Below are positions 47,856 to 57,250 of a DNA stretch of 64,000 nucleotides, one piece after another; position 1 is the first letter of the stretch; the number at the start of each line of letters is the position of its first letter. The notes beneath the pieces are model-generated. The model was given only the letters and a program-made list of their open reading frames with translations. It was not told the DNA's origin and did not search any database. The position numbers and the translations under genes are program-made. Origin of the DNA: Treponema maltophilum ATCC 51939 (GTDB lineage Bacteria; Spirochaetota; Spirochaetia; Treponematales; Treponemataceae); the NCBI RefSeq assembly GCF_000413055.1, contig NZ_KE332518.1, positions 1,117,583 to 1,181,582 on the forward strand, in the 5' to 3' direction.

Positions 47856-48362
47856 ATGAAAAAAAACAGACCGGCGCTCTCTTTTTACCGCAGCGCGCCG
47901 TTTTTTATTTTTTTGTTTTTCTCTTCAGCCCTTTTTGCGCAAAATGCAAAAAGCATGCAGCATGCGCACCCGTACCGCGGTACGCGTACCGGCAATACCG
48001 ACGCCTTATTTTATGTTACGAAAATCGAAAGCGAAAAAGAAGAAAACGCTTATATTGAAATCGAAATCAAATTCAATATTCCCGCAGATCCGCGGACATT
48101 GCAAAAGCATTCGATTTTTATAAATGAAAAACCGCTGTCACAGGATTCCCGCATTTTTTTTAACAAAGCGGGAAATAAAATAAAAATATTTATTCGGGCG
48201 GACAAAGACAACAGAATCGGTATGCCGCTGCAAATCGATTTGCCGGATGCAAAAAGTTTTAATAATATTCCGATTTATCGTTCCCGATTTACCGATATGA
48301 AAATCGGCACTGAATACGGTTTTGTATTTTCGGACGAATATATACGCTTTGAGGATGACTGA
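47856..48362 (+). CDS. Small secreted protein in the two-component operon
   Basis: From the ATG at 47856 the protein has 168 residues with a signal peptide (PFFIFLFFSSALFAQ). The mature part contains YIEIEIKFNIPADPRTLQKH and FIRADKDNRIGMPLQIDLPD, a small beta-type domain that I do not recognise. The response regulator starts two bases after its stop, so it is probably a periplasmic partner or sensor accessory of the histidine kinase. Confidence 0.6.
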   Translation: MKKNRPALSFYRSAPFFIFLFFSSALFAQNAKSMQHAHPYRGTRTGNTDALFYVTKIESEKEENAYIEIEIKFNIPADPRTLQKHSIFINEKPLSQDSRIFFNKAGNKIKIFIRADKDNRIGMPLQIDLPDAKSFNNIPIYRSRFTDMKIGTEYGFVFSDEYIRFEDD

Positions 48363-48364
48363 GT

Positions 48365-49042
48365 ATGCGCGTACTTATTGTGGAAGACGATTCGGGCATT
48401 GCGGATTTTTTGCAGCTTGAACTTGAGCATGAAGGTTTTGAGGTTTTGCACGCCGAAGACGGAAGAAAGGCATTGGAACTCTTTGAAAGCGGCTCGCCGG
48501 ATATAATCCTTCTCGACATTATGCTTCCAAAACTGAACGGACTTGAAGTACTCCGCCGCATCAGAAAAACCTCGCGAGTGCCCGTGATTATGCTCACCGC
48601 ACGCGGCGATACGCTCGACAAAGTAAGCGGCCTCGACTCGGGAGCCGACGATTATCTTGCAAAACCGTTTGAAATTGAAGAACTGCTTGCGCGCATGAGA
48701 GCCGTTATGCGCCGAAACGAAGCAAATGATGAACCGCTTAAACTGCGCGGCATAGAACTCAACCGGGACAGCATGGAAGTAAAAATAAATAAAGAGCGCA
48801 TCGCACTTTCGAAAACCGAATACCTTTTGCTTAAAACATTCATCGAAAATAAAAACGTCGTGCTCAGCCGCGACAAAATCATAAACGCCGTATGGGGCGA
48901 AAATCATTATATCGACGAAAATTCGGTCGATGTATACGTACGCTACCTGCGCTCGAAAATCGACGACAAAGCCGGAGAAGAATATATTTCAACTGTGCGC
49001 GGCGCAGGCTACGTTATGCGGGATACCTCCGATGAAAACTGA
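48365..49042 (+). CDS. OmpR/PhoB-type response regulator
   Basis: The 225-residue protein has a receiver domain with the acidic pair VEDD near residue 7, the phosphorylated Asp in ILLDIMLPKLNG near 52, LTAR near 80 and the Lys in YLAKPF near 102. The C-terminal winged helix ends with VDVYVRYLRSKID and RGAGYVM. It is encoded between the secreted protein and the kinase, overlapping the latter by 11 bases. Confidence 0.95.
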   Translation: MRVLIVEDDSGIADFLQLELEHEGFEVLHAEDGRKALELFESGSPDIILLDIMLPKLNGLEVLRRIRKTSRVPVIMLTARGDTLDKVSGLDSGADDYLAKPFEIEELLARMRAVMRRNEANDEPLKLRGIELNRDSMEVKINKERIALSKTEYLLLKTFIENKNVVLSRDKIINAVWGENHYIDENSVDVYVRYLRSKIDDKAGEEYISTVRGAGYVMRDTSDEN

Positions 49043-50435
49043 CGGCTTTCCCGTGCGGCACCGCATACGCATATCGACGGTAAAGCGCCTGGCGATGAAA
49101 TTTTCTCTTTTGCTTGCCGCAATCGTCGCCTTGTTTTCCGTCGGAATCGTTTTGCTTTTGCGCGCAAACATACGGCAGAGGCAAAACCGCGAACTCGTTT
49201 CGGCAGCCAAGGCGATTGCGGCATCCGGCGAGCACGGGCGTGGGCGCGAATACGATACCGAACTTCCGTACTACATTACCTTTGCCGTATATAAAAACGG
49301 CACTCAGGAAATTATCGCGACGAACGATCCTTTTTTGCCGGTGCTGCCCGTAACGGCAAAGCGCGCCGAACGCTATACGGCCAAAAACTATTTTATCGAC
49401 GGCGATTTGAATATTTTGTATTATGCGGTCGCTTTCGGGAGAGGAAACGAATATGTCGTTCAAACGGCACTCAATATGGATTCCGACACTGCCGAATCGA
49501 TTGTTTCCGATGTGCCGTACATTCTTGCGCTGCTGAGCCTTCCGCTGCTTGTTATCACGTATTTTGCCGCCTTTTTTATCGCCAAGCGCACGATGAAAAA
49601 CGTGCGTTCCATGACCGAAGCGGCAAAGAACATAAGCGCTTCAAAGCTCGGCGAGCGGCTGCCGGTTACGGAAAAAGGCGACGACTTTGACGAACTTGCA
49701 AAAACGTTCAACGATTTGCTTTCCCGTCTTCAAACCGATTTTGAGCGCGAAAGGCGTTTTACCGCCGACGTATCGCATGAATTGAAGACGCCCCTTGCCG
49801 TCATGCTCGGGCATGCGAATCTTTTACGCCGCTGGGGAAAGGACGATCCGGAGCAGTTGGAAAAATCGCTTTCGGCTTTGATCCGCGAAGTGCACTCGAT
49901 GGAATCGATTGTTGCCAATTTACTTCGGCTTTCGCAGCTGGAAAACGCGCGTGCGGAATTTCACGCTTCGGCCGTCGATGTTCACGCACTGTTCGAACGC
50001 CTTATCGGCGATACAAAAGCCTACGCCCCCGAAGCGGATTTTTCCGTTCAAGCCGGAATAAAAACCGTATATGCCGACGAAGAACTTTTATATCAGGCTT
50101 GCACGATTGTAATTTCAAACAGCATAAAATTTGCAGGCAAAAAAGTGCATATACGGCTTTCCGCCGAAGAATCCGTTTTGCGCGGCTTTTGCGATATTGC
50201 GATTGTTGATGACGGCCCCGGCATAGAAGCCGAAAAACTGCCGCATATTTTCGAACGTTTTTACCGCGGCGACGAATCTCATACGCGCAGTGCCGGCGGC
50301 GCAGGTTTGGGCTTATCGATCGTTAAAAGCATTATGGGAGAACTCGGCGGTTCCGCACGCGCCGAAAGCACGGCGGGCGAGGGGACACTCATCGTTTTGC
50401 GCGTACCGCAAAAGAGTGCGGTCAGCTTAAGCTGA
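49032..50435 (+). CDS. Membrane sensor histidine kinase
   Basis: From the ATG at 49032 it has 467 residues: membrane segment near 24-43 (FSLLLAAIVALFSVGIVLLL), a periplasmic domain of about 110 residues, a second segment near 155-175, a HAMP domain, the H-box ADVSHELKTPLAV, the N-box CTIVISNSIKFAG, and G-boxes VDDGPGIEAEK and GGAGLGLSIVKS. It autophosphorylates and passes the phosphate to the adjacent regulator. The signal is unknown. Its 3' end overlaps the convergent nicotinamidase-like gene by 14 bases. Confidence 0.94.
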   Translation: MKTDGFPVRHRIRISTVKRLAMKFSLLLAAIVALFSVGIVLLLRANIRQRQNRELVSAAKAIAASGEHGRGREYDTELPYYITFAVYKNGTQEIIATNDPFLPVLPVTAKRAERYTAKNYFIDGDLNILYYAVAFGRGNEYVVQTALNMDSDTAESIVSDVPYILALLSLPLLVITYFAAFFIAKRTMKNVRSMTEAAKNISASKLGERLPVTEKGDDFDELAKTFNDLLSRLQTDFERERRFTADVSHELKTPLAVMLGHANLLRRWGKDDPEQLEKSLSALIREVHSMESIVANLLRLSQLENARAEFHASAVDVHALFERLIGDTKAYAPEADFSVQAGIKTVYADEELLYQACTIVISNSIKFAGKKVHIRLSAEESVLRGFCDIAIVDDGPGIEAEKLPHIFERFYRGDESHTRSAGGAGLGLSIVKSIMGELGGSARAESTAGEGTLIVLRVPQKSAVSLS

Positions 50436-51213
50436 ATTCGGAGCTGAGAACGCATTGCATGCCGCGTTCTTCCATGCGCGAAATAAAGCGTTCAGAAACT
50501 TTTTCGAAGCCGGCGACCGAAGACGTGCAGTCGCGCAAAAGCACAAACGAAGAGGGCGGAATATACGCCGACAGATCCTGCACGGTATTCGCGACGCAGT
50601 GCGAAAGCGCTTCGCCCGCGATCACAATGCGGTCGGCTTTTTTAAGCTTATTGATGAGCGTAAAATTCATAAGCGTTGAAGGGTCTTCAGAGTCTCCGAC
50701 TTCCGCCTGCAAAGCGCTGTAATGATCGGTATACGGATTCAAGCCCTTCAGGATATAGTCCGCGTCGGCAAAAACGCGTTCGTGTTCCCATTCGCTGACG
50801 GCGTCCCACACGTTTTTTTCGACCGCCATGCCGGAAGAACCTTTGAGGCAATGGGGCGGCCACAAAGTTAAATTATAGCGCCCCTTTGCTTCAAGTTCCT
50901 GCAGGTATTTTTCGATGCGTGTTTCGGCCGCTTTATCGGCGGGACGGAATTTCCCGATCGTGTAATCGGCATAGGTAATTTCGGTAAAGGGCTCGGGCGT
51001 ATTGCCGTTCCGGTCTTTCCAAAAGATCGGGTGCGCTATATGATGATACGGATGACAATCAAGCGTAATGTGAATCGAATCGATTTTTGCGGCATTTGCG
51101 CGGATAAAAGATGCGGTGTGTGCGCAATCGCGCGGCGATCCGGGAATGAATAATGTTCCCTCCGGAGAACAAAAATCATTCTGGGGGTCTATAAGCAGCA
51201 ACGCATTCACCAT
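50422..51213 (-). CDS. Nicotinamidase/isochorismatase-family hydrolase
   Basis: The 263-residue protein has LLIDPQNDFCSPEGTL with the catalytic Asp, TLDCHPYHHIAHPIFW with metal-ligand His residues, LWPPHCLKGSSG with the Lys region, and AGEALSHCVANTVQDL with the nucleophilic Cys. Length exceeds PncA (about 200) because of an insertion between 75 and 160. It may deamidate nicotinamide for NAD recycling. It has a divergent neighbour, rnz, 65 bases away. Confidence 0.82.
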   Translation of the reverse strand: MVNALLLIDPQNDFCSPEGTLFIPGSPRDCAHTASFIRANAAKIDSIHITLDCHPYHHIAHPIFWKDRNGNTPEPFTEITYADYTIGKFRPADKAAETRIEKYLQELEAKGRYNLTLWPPHCLKGSSGMAVEKNVWDAVSEWEHERVFADADYILKGLNPYTDHYSALQAEVGDSEDPSTLMNFTLINKLKKADRIVIAGEALSHCVANTVQDLSAYIPPSSFVLLRDCTSSVAGFEKVSERFISRMEERGMQCVLSSEFSLS

Positions 51214-51241
51214 GCAAAAATCATAACATTTTTGAAAGCGC

Positions 51242-51271
51242 TTGTCAACGTTTCGGTTTTTCAGTTATACT
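51242..51271 (+). promoter_or_regulatory. rnz promoter, leaderless arrangement
   Basis: TTGTCA at 51242-51247, an 18-base spacer and TATACT at 51266-51271. The ATG at 51279 is seven bases on, with GACTCAC instead of a Shine-Dalgarno. Confidence 0.55.
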
Positions 51272-51278
51272 GACTCAC

Positions 51279-52205
51279 ATGAACCTTGAAGCTTTTGTAT
51301 TGGGCTGCGGCGGAATGATGCCGCTGCCGTACCGTCACTTAACTTCGGTGCTGCTCAGACGGGAAGGGCAGCTTTTTTTATTCGACGGAGGTGAAGGAAC
51401 GCAAGTATCGCTCCGCCGGCTTAATTTAAAATGGAAAAAAATACACGCGATTTTTGTGAGTCATACGCACGCCGACCATGTAACCGGTCTTCCCGGTATA
51501 TTAATGCTTTCTTCTCAAGTGGAACGCGACGAGCCTTTGTATATTTACGGACCGCCGAAAATCGCCGAATACATTGAAACGAGCCGTTCCGTTTTGGATA
51601 TGTATATAAATTACCCGATTATCGTAAAAGAAATAGAAGCTCCCTGCGTGTGCTACGAAGGCGACGGATTTTACGTGCGGGCTTTTCCGCTCAAGCATAC
51701 GAAAACCTGCGTCGGCTACACGCTCGAAGAATTAAATCGGCCGGGCGAATTCAATCCGCAAGCGGCGCGGGATTTGGGCGTTCCGATGGGGCCTTTGTGG
51801 TCGGCCCTACAGCACGGCGAAACGGTGCGCACTCCCGACGGAAGAGACATAAAACCGGAACAAGTGCTGGGCGCCGAACGCAAGGGCAGAAAATTCAGCT
51901 ATGTAACGGATACTCAGTATCTTCCGTCGATCGCCAAAGAAGTGCGCGGTTCCGATTTACTCGTGTGCGAAGGAATGTTCACAAAAGAATTCGCCGAACA
52001 GGCCGCCGAAAAAAAACACATGACGTCGGTTCAGGCGGCAGCGGTTGCAAAAGACGCGCAAGTCGATAAACTTGCCCTCATCCATTACAGCCCGCGCTAT
52101 ACCGACAGCGATTTAAAACAGTTACTTTGCGAAGCCCAAAGTGTTTTTAAAGAAACGGTGCTCACAAAGGACAGAATGGTGTTCGAAATACCGTATAAAG
52201 ATTAA
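51279..52205 (+). CDS. rnz: Ribonuclease Z
   Basis: The 308-residue metallo-beta-lactamase-fold nuclease has FDGGEGTQVSLRR near residue 34, the zinc motif SHTHADHVTGLPG near 62, and later His residues in FPLKHTKTCVGY and IHYSPRY. It trims tRNA 3' trailers. Length and motifs match the short bacterial RNase Z. It is followed by an ABC ATPase gene with a 31-base gap containing a direct duplication of TATAAAGATTAA. Confidence 0.95.
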   Translation: MNLEAFVLGCGGMMPLPYRHLTSVLLRREGQLFLFDGGEGTQVSLRRLNLKWKKIHAIFVSHTHADHVTGLPGILMLSSQVERDEPLYIYGPPKIAEYIETSRSVLDMYINYPIIVKEIEAPCVCYEGDGFYVRAFPLKHTKTCVGYTLEELNRPGEFNPQAARDLGVPMGPLWSALQHGETVRTPDGRDIKPEQVLGAERKGRKFSYVTDTQYLPSIAKEVRGSDLLVCEGMFTKEFAEQAAEKKHMTSVQAAAVAKDAQVDKLALIHYSPRYTDSDLKQLLCEAQSVFKETVLTKDRMVFEIPYKD

Positions 52206-52236
52206 GTATAAAGATTAAAAGGATTCGCATGCACGC

Positions 52237-52971
52237 ATGATTGAATTACGGAATTTTTCAAAAAGTTACGGTTCGCGCGAAATTCTGCACGGCGTAAGCT
52301 TTACCGCTCCGCCGCGTTCGGTAACGGCGCTTGCCGGCTTAAACGGTGCGGGAAAAACCACCGTGCTGAAAGCCGTGTGCAGCATTCACTATGCCGACGG
52401 CGGCAGCGTGTCGGTAAACGGTATCGACGCCGAAACGGATCCGATTAAAAATAAAGCGCAAACAGGTTTTATGAGCGAACACGCCGATTTTTCTTTTCCG
52501 TTCACGGTCTACGAATTGCTGCATTTTCACGCTGCCGCCGTTCTTGCGGAAAGTCCGGCAAACGTTCAAAAAGATGCCGTTTTTTTTGCGGCCGAACGCT
52601 GCGGTCTGTGCGATGTGTTTTCCCAAAAAGTAAAAGATCTTTCAAACGGCTTAAAGCGCCGCCTTTCTTTAGCCTGCTGTCTTTTAAAAAATCCTTCGGT
52701 ACTCGTGCTCGATGAGCCGGAGGCGGGCTTGGATCCGCGGCAAACGGCCGACATGCGCTCTTTAATCGCCGAACTGAGCAAAACGAAAACCGTTTTGTTT
52801 TCAACCCATCTTATAAGCGAAATCGAAAATCTGTGTTCGAAAATCATTATCCTGCATAACGGAACCGTTGCGGCAGACGGTACAAAAGAAGCGCTGTGCG
52901 CGCAAACCGGAAGCACGAGGCTTGAAGATGCGTTTTTGCGCATAACGGAAAACGGCAAAGGGAAAGTTTGA
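52237..52971 (+). CDS. ABC-2 type transporter ATPase (GldA-like)
   Basis: The 244-residue protein has Walker A LAGLNGAGKTT, signature DLSNGLKRRL, Walker B VLVLDEPEAGLDPRQ and the switch His in LFSTHLISE. It resembles GldA/CcmA-type ATPases of ABC-2 exporters. The next two genes encode a permease fused to a GldG-like domain and a DUF4340 protein, the usual neighbours. In gliding bacteroidetes GldAFG serves motility, but in spirochaetes the cargo is unknown. Confidence 0.9.
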   Translation: MIELRNFSKSYGSREILHGVSFTAPPRSVTALAGLNGAGKTTVLKAVCSIHYADGGSVSVNGIDAETDPIKNKAQTGFMSEHADFSFPFTVYELLHFHAAAVLAESPANVQKDAVFFAAERCGLCDVFSQKVKDLSNGLKRRLSLACCLLKNPSVLVLDEPEAGLDPRQTADMRSLIAELSKTKTVLFSTHLISEIENLCSKIIILHNGTVAADGTKEALCAQTGSTRLEDAFLRITENGKGKV

Positions 52972-52975
52972 ACCG

Positions 52976-55276
52976 ATGGACGGAACACGGCACAAAAGAA
53001 GGGCGATTTTTACATCTCTTTTAAAACGCGAACTTTTTTCGTTAAGCGTCAATCCCGCCGTATACGTTAGCGGCCTTTTTTTCGTGTTTTGCGTGTATTA
53101 CGGCTTTTTTTTCATTCACCGTTTTTTTATCCCGGGCAAAGGTTCCTCCGATTTGCGCAATTTTTTTTCAAGCATGCCTGTCGCATCCGTTTTGTGCATT
53201 CCCGCGCTGACAATGCATATGCACGAAAAAGACGGCAATTTTATTTTGTCGGCGCCGCTTGAACCGATTTTTATCCGTCTTGCAAAATGGCTTGCCGTTT
53301 TTATTTTCTTTTCGTTTTTTGTACTTGTGTCGGTCTTTGTTCCGCTCGGCGCTTCGTTTTTTGCCCCCATAGACATTTCCGTTTTATGTACGGGCATTTT
53401 GGGAATGCTTGCATCTTCGGCGGCGCTCATTGCGTTCGCTCAATGGATCGCCCTCGTATGCCGCTCGAATTCGCTGTCGTTTTTTATTTCGAGCCTTGTA
53501 TTTGCTTTGTCGGCATTTATACACCGCGGAATACAGCGCTTTAACGTAAACGGCGCGCTCGGCGCCTTATGCCGCTTTGTGTCTTTTTCGTGGCATTTTG
53601 AAAGCGCGGTTAAAGGAATTATCGACAGCCGCGATATTGTATTTTATCTTTGTATCGCGGTTTTATGCCTGTCCCTGTCGGCATTCCATACGGAAAAAAT
53701 AAAATATGCCCGGTTTTCAAAAACGCCTTCACGGCAAAAAAAAGAACTGTATACAAGCTGCCGGGGCGTGTTTTTGTTGTGTTGTATGATTTTATGGAAC
53801 GGCGGAATTTTTTACGCGCGCTTGGACCTTACAAAAAACCGTATGTACAGTCTGTCCGATACGACAAAGGCGGTGCTTGCCCGCTTGCAAAACCGCCTGA
53901 CCGTTTCGTATTACGTGTCGGCGGAACTTGAGCGCGCTTTTCCGCAGGTGCGCAGAATACGCGATTTGCTCTATGATTATGCCGATGCGCGCAATGTCGG
54001 CGTGCGCGTCATTACCGTATCGAAAGATTCTCACCGGCAGGCGGCCGAAAACGCCGGCATAGGGGCGCAGTATCTTCCGCTCGGTGCCGCGGACGAAAAC
54101 GTACCGCTTTATTCGGGCATTGTACTTGAATACGAAGAAAAAATCGCGCGCATTCCTTTTTTGCTTACGGGCGACGATTTGGAATTCGGCATGGCCGACA
54201 AAATCGCTTTTCTTACCGGAAGGGGAAAGCGGAACGTTTTTCTTGTAAATGCGTCGGAATCCGATATCGACGACGAATACCCTTATGTAATCCCCTGGCT
54301 TGAAAGCGCGGGCTTTTCCGTCGAAGTGTTGAGCACCGGGGCTCTTACGCGCTTACAGCCCTCGTTTACCCCCGTACTGCTTATCGGCTCTTCCGCTTTG
54401 ACGGCCGAACAAAGCGAAGCGCTTTCTTCTCTTTTGCAATCGGGCGGCCGCATCTTTGCCGCACTGAGCGCGAATACCGTCAATACTCAAAGCGATTGGA
54501 AGGCTTATCCCGTGCCCGGCAATCCTTTTTTGAAGCTGCTCGAAAAGCGCGGCATCTTTATAGATACGGCTCTTTTGGAAGACGAAACATGTGCGCGCAT
54601 TGCCGCAGCGGAACAAAGCACTGCGGGAAAAGACGGTTCCGCGCAAAACATCAACTATATCGCTTATCCGTTTTTTGTGCGCGTCGAAAAACAAACCGCC
54701 GATAAGGCTCATCCCGTGTCCAAAGCCTTTGCGGGCTTGGATTTGTTTTGGCCTTCGCCGATGGAACTTTCGCCTTCCGCCGAATATCCTGACGACGAAC
54801 TCGACGCGCTCGCGTTTACCTCGCCTTCGGCATGGGTTCAGTATCCGCTGCAGGAAGGGGAAAGTCCCTACAGAACCGACCCCTTTTCGGCCGAAAAACC
54901 GGTAAAAACCGCAATGGGACAATATCCTGCGGCGGCGGCTTTGCAAACCGCTCAAGGCGGAAAAATGATTGTCGTCCCAGACAGCTATTTTATATCGCGG
55001 ATGAGCGCATTTACGGCGAATTCTTCCAATTATGATTTTTTGGTAAACGGCCTTTTATGGCTGTCGGGGGAAGACGGACTGCTGTCGATAAAAAACCGCA
55101 GCTTTACCGATTACAGCCTTACCGTTGACGCCACAAATCCCGCTTTTATCGATAAAAAAAATGCGGTACTGGCTGCCGTGCCGCTGTGCTTTATAAGCTG
55201 TTTTGCGCTTTTATTGCTCGGCGTGCATAGATACCGAAAAAAACTCAAAAAAGAAAGCATCGGAGAAGGGCGGTAA
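52976..55276 (+). CDS. ABC-2 permease fused to GldG-like extracytoplasmic domain
   Basis: The 766-residue protein has six membrane segments in residues 22-235 (GldF-like permease), another near 258-275, then RLDLTKNRMYSLSDTTKAVL, the entry of the GldG/IFT52-like domain, which runs to about 715 (IPFLLTGDDLEFG, LLIGSSALTAEQSEAL) and a C-terminal membrane helix near 735-755. GldF and GldG are separate genes in Flavobacterium; here they are joined. It begins four bases after the ATPase gene and shares one base with the DUF4340 gene. Confidence 0.85.
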   Translation: MDGTRHKRRAIFTSLLKRELFSLSVNPAVYVSGLFFVFCVYYGFFFIHRFFIPGKGSSDLRNFFSSMPVASVLCIPALTMHMHEKDGNFILSAPLEPIFIRLAKWLAVFIFFSFFVLVSVFVPLGASFFAPIDISVLCTGILGMLASSAALIAFAQWIALVCRSNSLSFFISSLVFALSAFIHRGIQRFNVNGALGALCRFVSFSWHFESAVKGIIDSRDIVFYLCIAVLCLSLSAFHTEKIKYARFSKTPSRQKKELYTSCRGVFLLCCMILWNGGIFYARLDLTKNRMYSLSDTTKAVLARLQNRLTVSYYVSAELERAFPQVRRIRDLLYDYADARNVGVRVITVSKDSHRQAAENAGIGAQYLPLGAADENVPLYSGIVLEYEEKIARIPFLLTGDDLEFGMADKIAFLTGRGKRNVFLVNASESDIDDEYPYVIPWLESAGFSVEVLSTGALTRLQPSFTPVLLIGSSALTAEQSEALSSLLQSGGRIFAALSANTVNTQSDWKAYPVPGNPFLKLLEKRGIFIDTALLEDETCARIAAAEQSTAGKDGSAQNINYIAYPFFVRVEKQTADKAHPVSKAFAGLDLFWPSPMELSPSAEYPDDELDALAFTSPSAWVQYPLQEGESPYRTDPFSAEKPVKTAMGQYPAAAALQTAQGGKMIVVPDSYFISRMSAFTANSSNYDFLVNGLLWLSGEDGLLSIKNRSFTDYSLTVDATNPAFIDKKNAVLAAVPLCFISCFALLLLGVHRYRKKLKKESIGEGR

Positions 55277-56337
55277 TGAATAAAACTTTTTTACGTACCC
55301 TCTTATACGCCGCATCCTTTGTGCTTTTATGTACGGGAATAATCGGCACTGCGATAAAAAGGGGCGGAAAAAATCTTAAAGAAGTGCAAACCGCTTTATT
55401 GAATCCCAAATACGTGCAGGACATAAACACGATACGGCTGAGGCAAAACACAAACGATCTGACGCTGTACAAAGTTGACGGGTTTTGGTTCGTCAGGATC
55501 GAACGGCAGGCTTTACGGAATGCGCCCGATGCCGCTTCGGTTTTTCCCGCCGACAGCCGGCGGGTTGATGATCTCATCGATATACTTAGAAAAGTTCGAA
55601 AGATGTATATTATTTCAGACAAGGGCGGCTCCGAGGCGTTTTTTATACACAATGACGCCGTTTTTACGCTGGATTTTGCGCATACGGACGCAAACAAGGG
55701 CGATTACTTCCCCGTGTCGGGTGTCGCTGTGAACGATAAACAGTTCGGCGAAAAAGTCTTTTCTTCTTTGCGCATAGCCGTGCCGAAAAACGGCACCAAA
55801 ACCCTGCATATCGCGTCCGAGTCAAAAGCGGGCACTAAGCGCACACGCGTGTATGCCTGCGAAGACGATGCCTCCGTTTTTTTGAATTACAATCCATCGT
55901 TTTGGGCGGACGGAAAACTTATTCCCGACTGCCTCAGAGGCGGAAAAGGCGAAAAAGATGTGCAAAAGCTTATTTTGCGCGAATACCGCAACAATGCCGC
56001 CCGCGTTCACGCACGGGATGCGCCGCAACGAACGCTCGTCGCAGGCGACGGCGCTTTTGAAAGTGCCGTACATACGCTTTTTGAAGCGCGCACGGCACAA
56101 ATCACCACGATGCAAATCGACACGGTGCAGGCAGGCGGTGCCGCTGCGGCGGGAGACGAAACTCCCGTTTCAAGCCTTTCGGCGGTCTTTGCAGACGGAA
56201 GCGAAGCGTCTTTTTCGGTATATAAACGCGGAACGGACTATAGTGCCGTGCCGGAAAATCCGTACACGGCGGCGCGGTACGCCTTATCCATAAGCGAATT
56301 GACCTACGAAAGCCTTATTGATCCGTTCCGCCGCTAG
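55276..56337 (+). CDS. DUF4340 domain-containing protein
   Basis: The 353-residue protein has a single N-terminal membrane segment (TLLYAASFVLLCTGIIGTAI) and the DUF4340 pattern: DLTLYKVDGFWFVRI, RRVDDLIDILRKVRKMYIIS and LHIASESKAGTKRTRVYACE. DUF4340 proteins accompany GldG-type transporters and are presumed periplasmic parts. Its end overlaps the convergent SPFH-like gene by 23 bases. Confidence 0.82.
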   Translation: MNKTFLRTLLYAASFVLLCTGIIGTAIKRGGKNLKEVQTALLNPKYVQDINTIRLRQNTNDLTLYKVDGFWFVRIERQALRNAPDAASVFPADSRRVDDLIDILRKVRKMYIISDKGGSEAFFIHNDAVFTLDFAHTDANKGDYFPVSGVAVNDKQFGEKVFSSLRIAVPKNGTKTLHIASESKAGTKRTRVYACEDDASVFLNYNPSFWADGKLIPDCLRGGKGEKDVQKLILREYRNNAARVHARDAPQRTLVAGDGAFESAVHTLFEARTAQITTMQIDTVQAGGAAAAGDETPVSSLSAVFADGSEASFSVYKRGTDYSAVPENPYTAARYALSISELTYESLIDPFRR

Positions 56338-57187
56338 AAGAATCGGCGCTCACTTTGGGATTTTTCGGCAATTCGAGCGTAACGTTCTTTCCTTTGGAAA
56401 CGGATAAAAAATCAATCAGCAAGGGATATTCGGACAAAATGCGCCCCAAGCGCGAAAAGCGTTCCAATTCCAAATAATCGGAAGCGGCTTGACCGGCCTG
56501 TGCGCCCGCACTTTTTTCCAGCCTTTCCTTTAATTTAACCTGATAGACGTTGTAAGCGCTTTTTGCGGCGTTGTACAATCCGGTGTCGGGAACGCGCAGC
56601 TCGTTTATGTGCAGAGAACTTACGGTAAAGTCCGGAAAACGGTTTTCCGCGTCGATCCCTTTCAGCAATTCCGTGTCGGAAAGGCTTGCTTCGATTACGA
56701 ACGACGGGTCGTTGAGCGCTTTATCGAGGACAAAACGGACCGCCGAGCGTGCAATTCCTTCCGTTTCGCCCAAAATATACGCGTTCAATTCATCCTGCGA
56801 AACCGCACCGTGCCCTTTTATATAAGCGGGCAGCGCTTCGCTTTTTATGTTCAGCGCAACCGAAACCGAAAACCGGTACGAAAAATCGGGCTTGCCTTCG
56901 AGCAAATTCGAATATATGTCGGAAGACGGGAGCGAACCGGTAATCGTATGCGTGTTTTTGAGTGCATCGGTACTGTAGATGTGTATATGCGTATTGGTCG
57001 GCAAAAGCCTTTCCCAGCGCCAATCGAAGGTGCCGGAGCGGATAACCTTTTTGTATACTCCGCCGGTTTTCGATATCATAACACCGCATTTTCCCGCGGG
57101 AACAAAAAATTCAACCCAGCCGATAAAAAAAACGGCTGCACCGAGCAATAAAAAAAGTACAAATGATACGATAGATTTTTTCTTCAT
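56315..57187 (-). CDS. Membrane-anchored SPFH/band-7-like protein
   Basis: From the ATG ending at 57187 the protein has 290 residues: one membrane segment (VSFVLFLLLGAAVFFIGWVE) and then FFVPAGKCGVMISKTGGV and FDWRWERLLPTNTHIHIY, the phrase order of band-7/prohibitin proteins (xVpxGxxGvv...pGlhf). The end of the domain (KSAYNVYQVKLKERLEKSA) is helical. The assignment rests on pattern only. It is divergent from the small membrane protein at 57251. Confidence 0.6.
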   Translation of the reverse strand: MKKKSIVSFVLFLLLGAAVFFIGWVEFFVPAGKCGVMISKTGGVYKKVIRSGTFDWRWERLLPTNTHIHIYSTDALKNTHTITGSLPSSDIYSNLLEGKPDFSYRFSVSVALNIKSEALPAYIKGHGAVSQDELNAYILGETEGIARSAVRFVLDKALNDPSFVIEASLSDTELLKGIDAENRFPDFTVSSLHINELRVPDTGLYNAAKSAYNVYQVKLKERLEKSAGAQAGQAASDYLELERFSRLGRILSEYPLLIDFLSVSKGKNVTLELPKNPKVSADSSSGGTDQ

Positions 57188-57250
57188 AATTTTGCCTTGC
57201 GTAAAATCCTTTCGCATAGTAGTATATAGGCTTATAAAGGTATATGCAAG

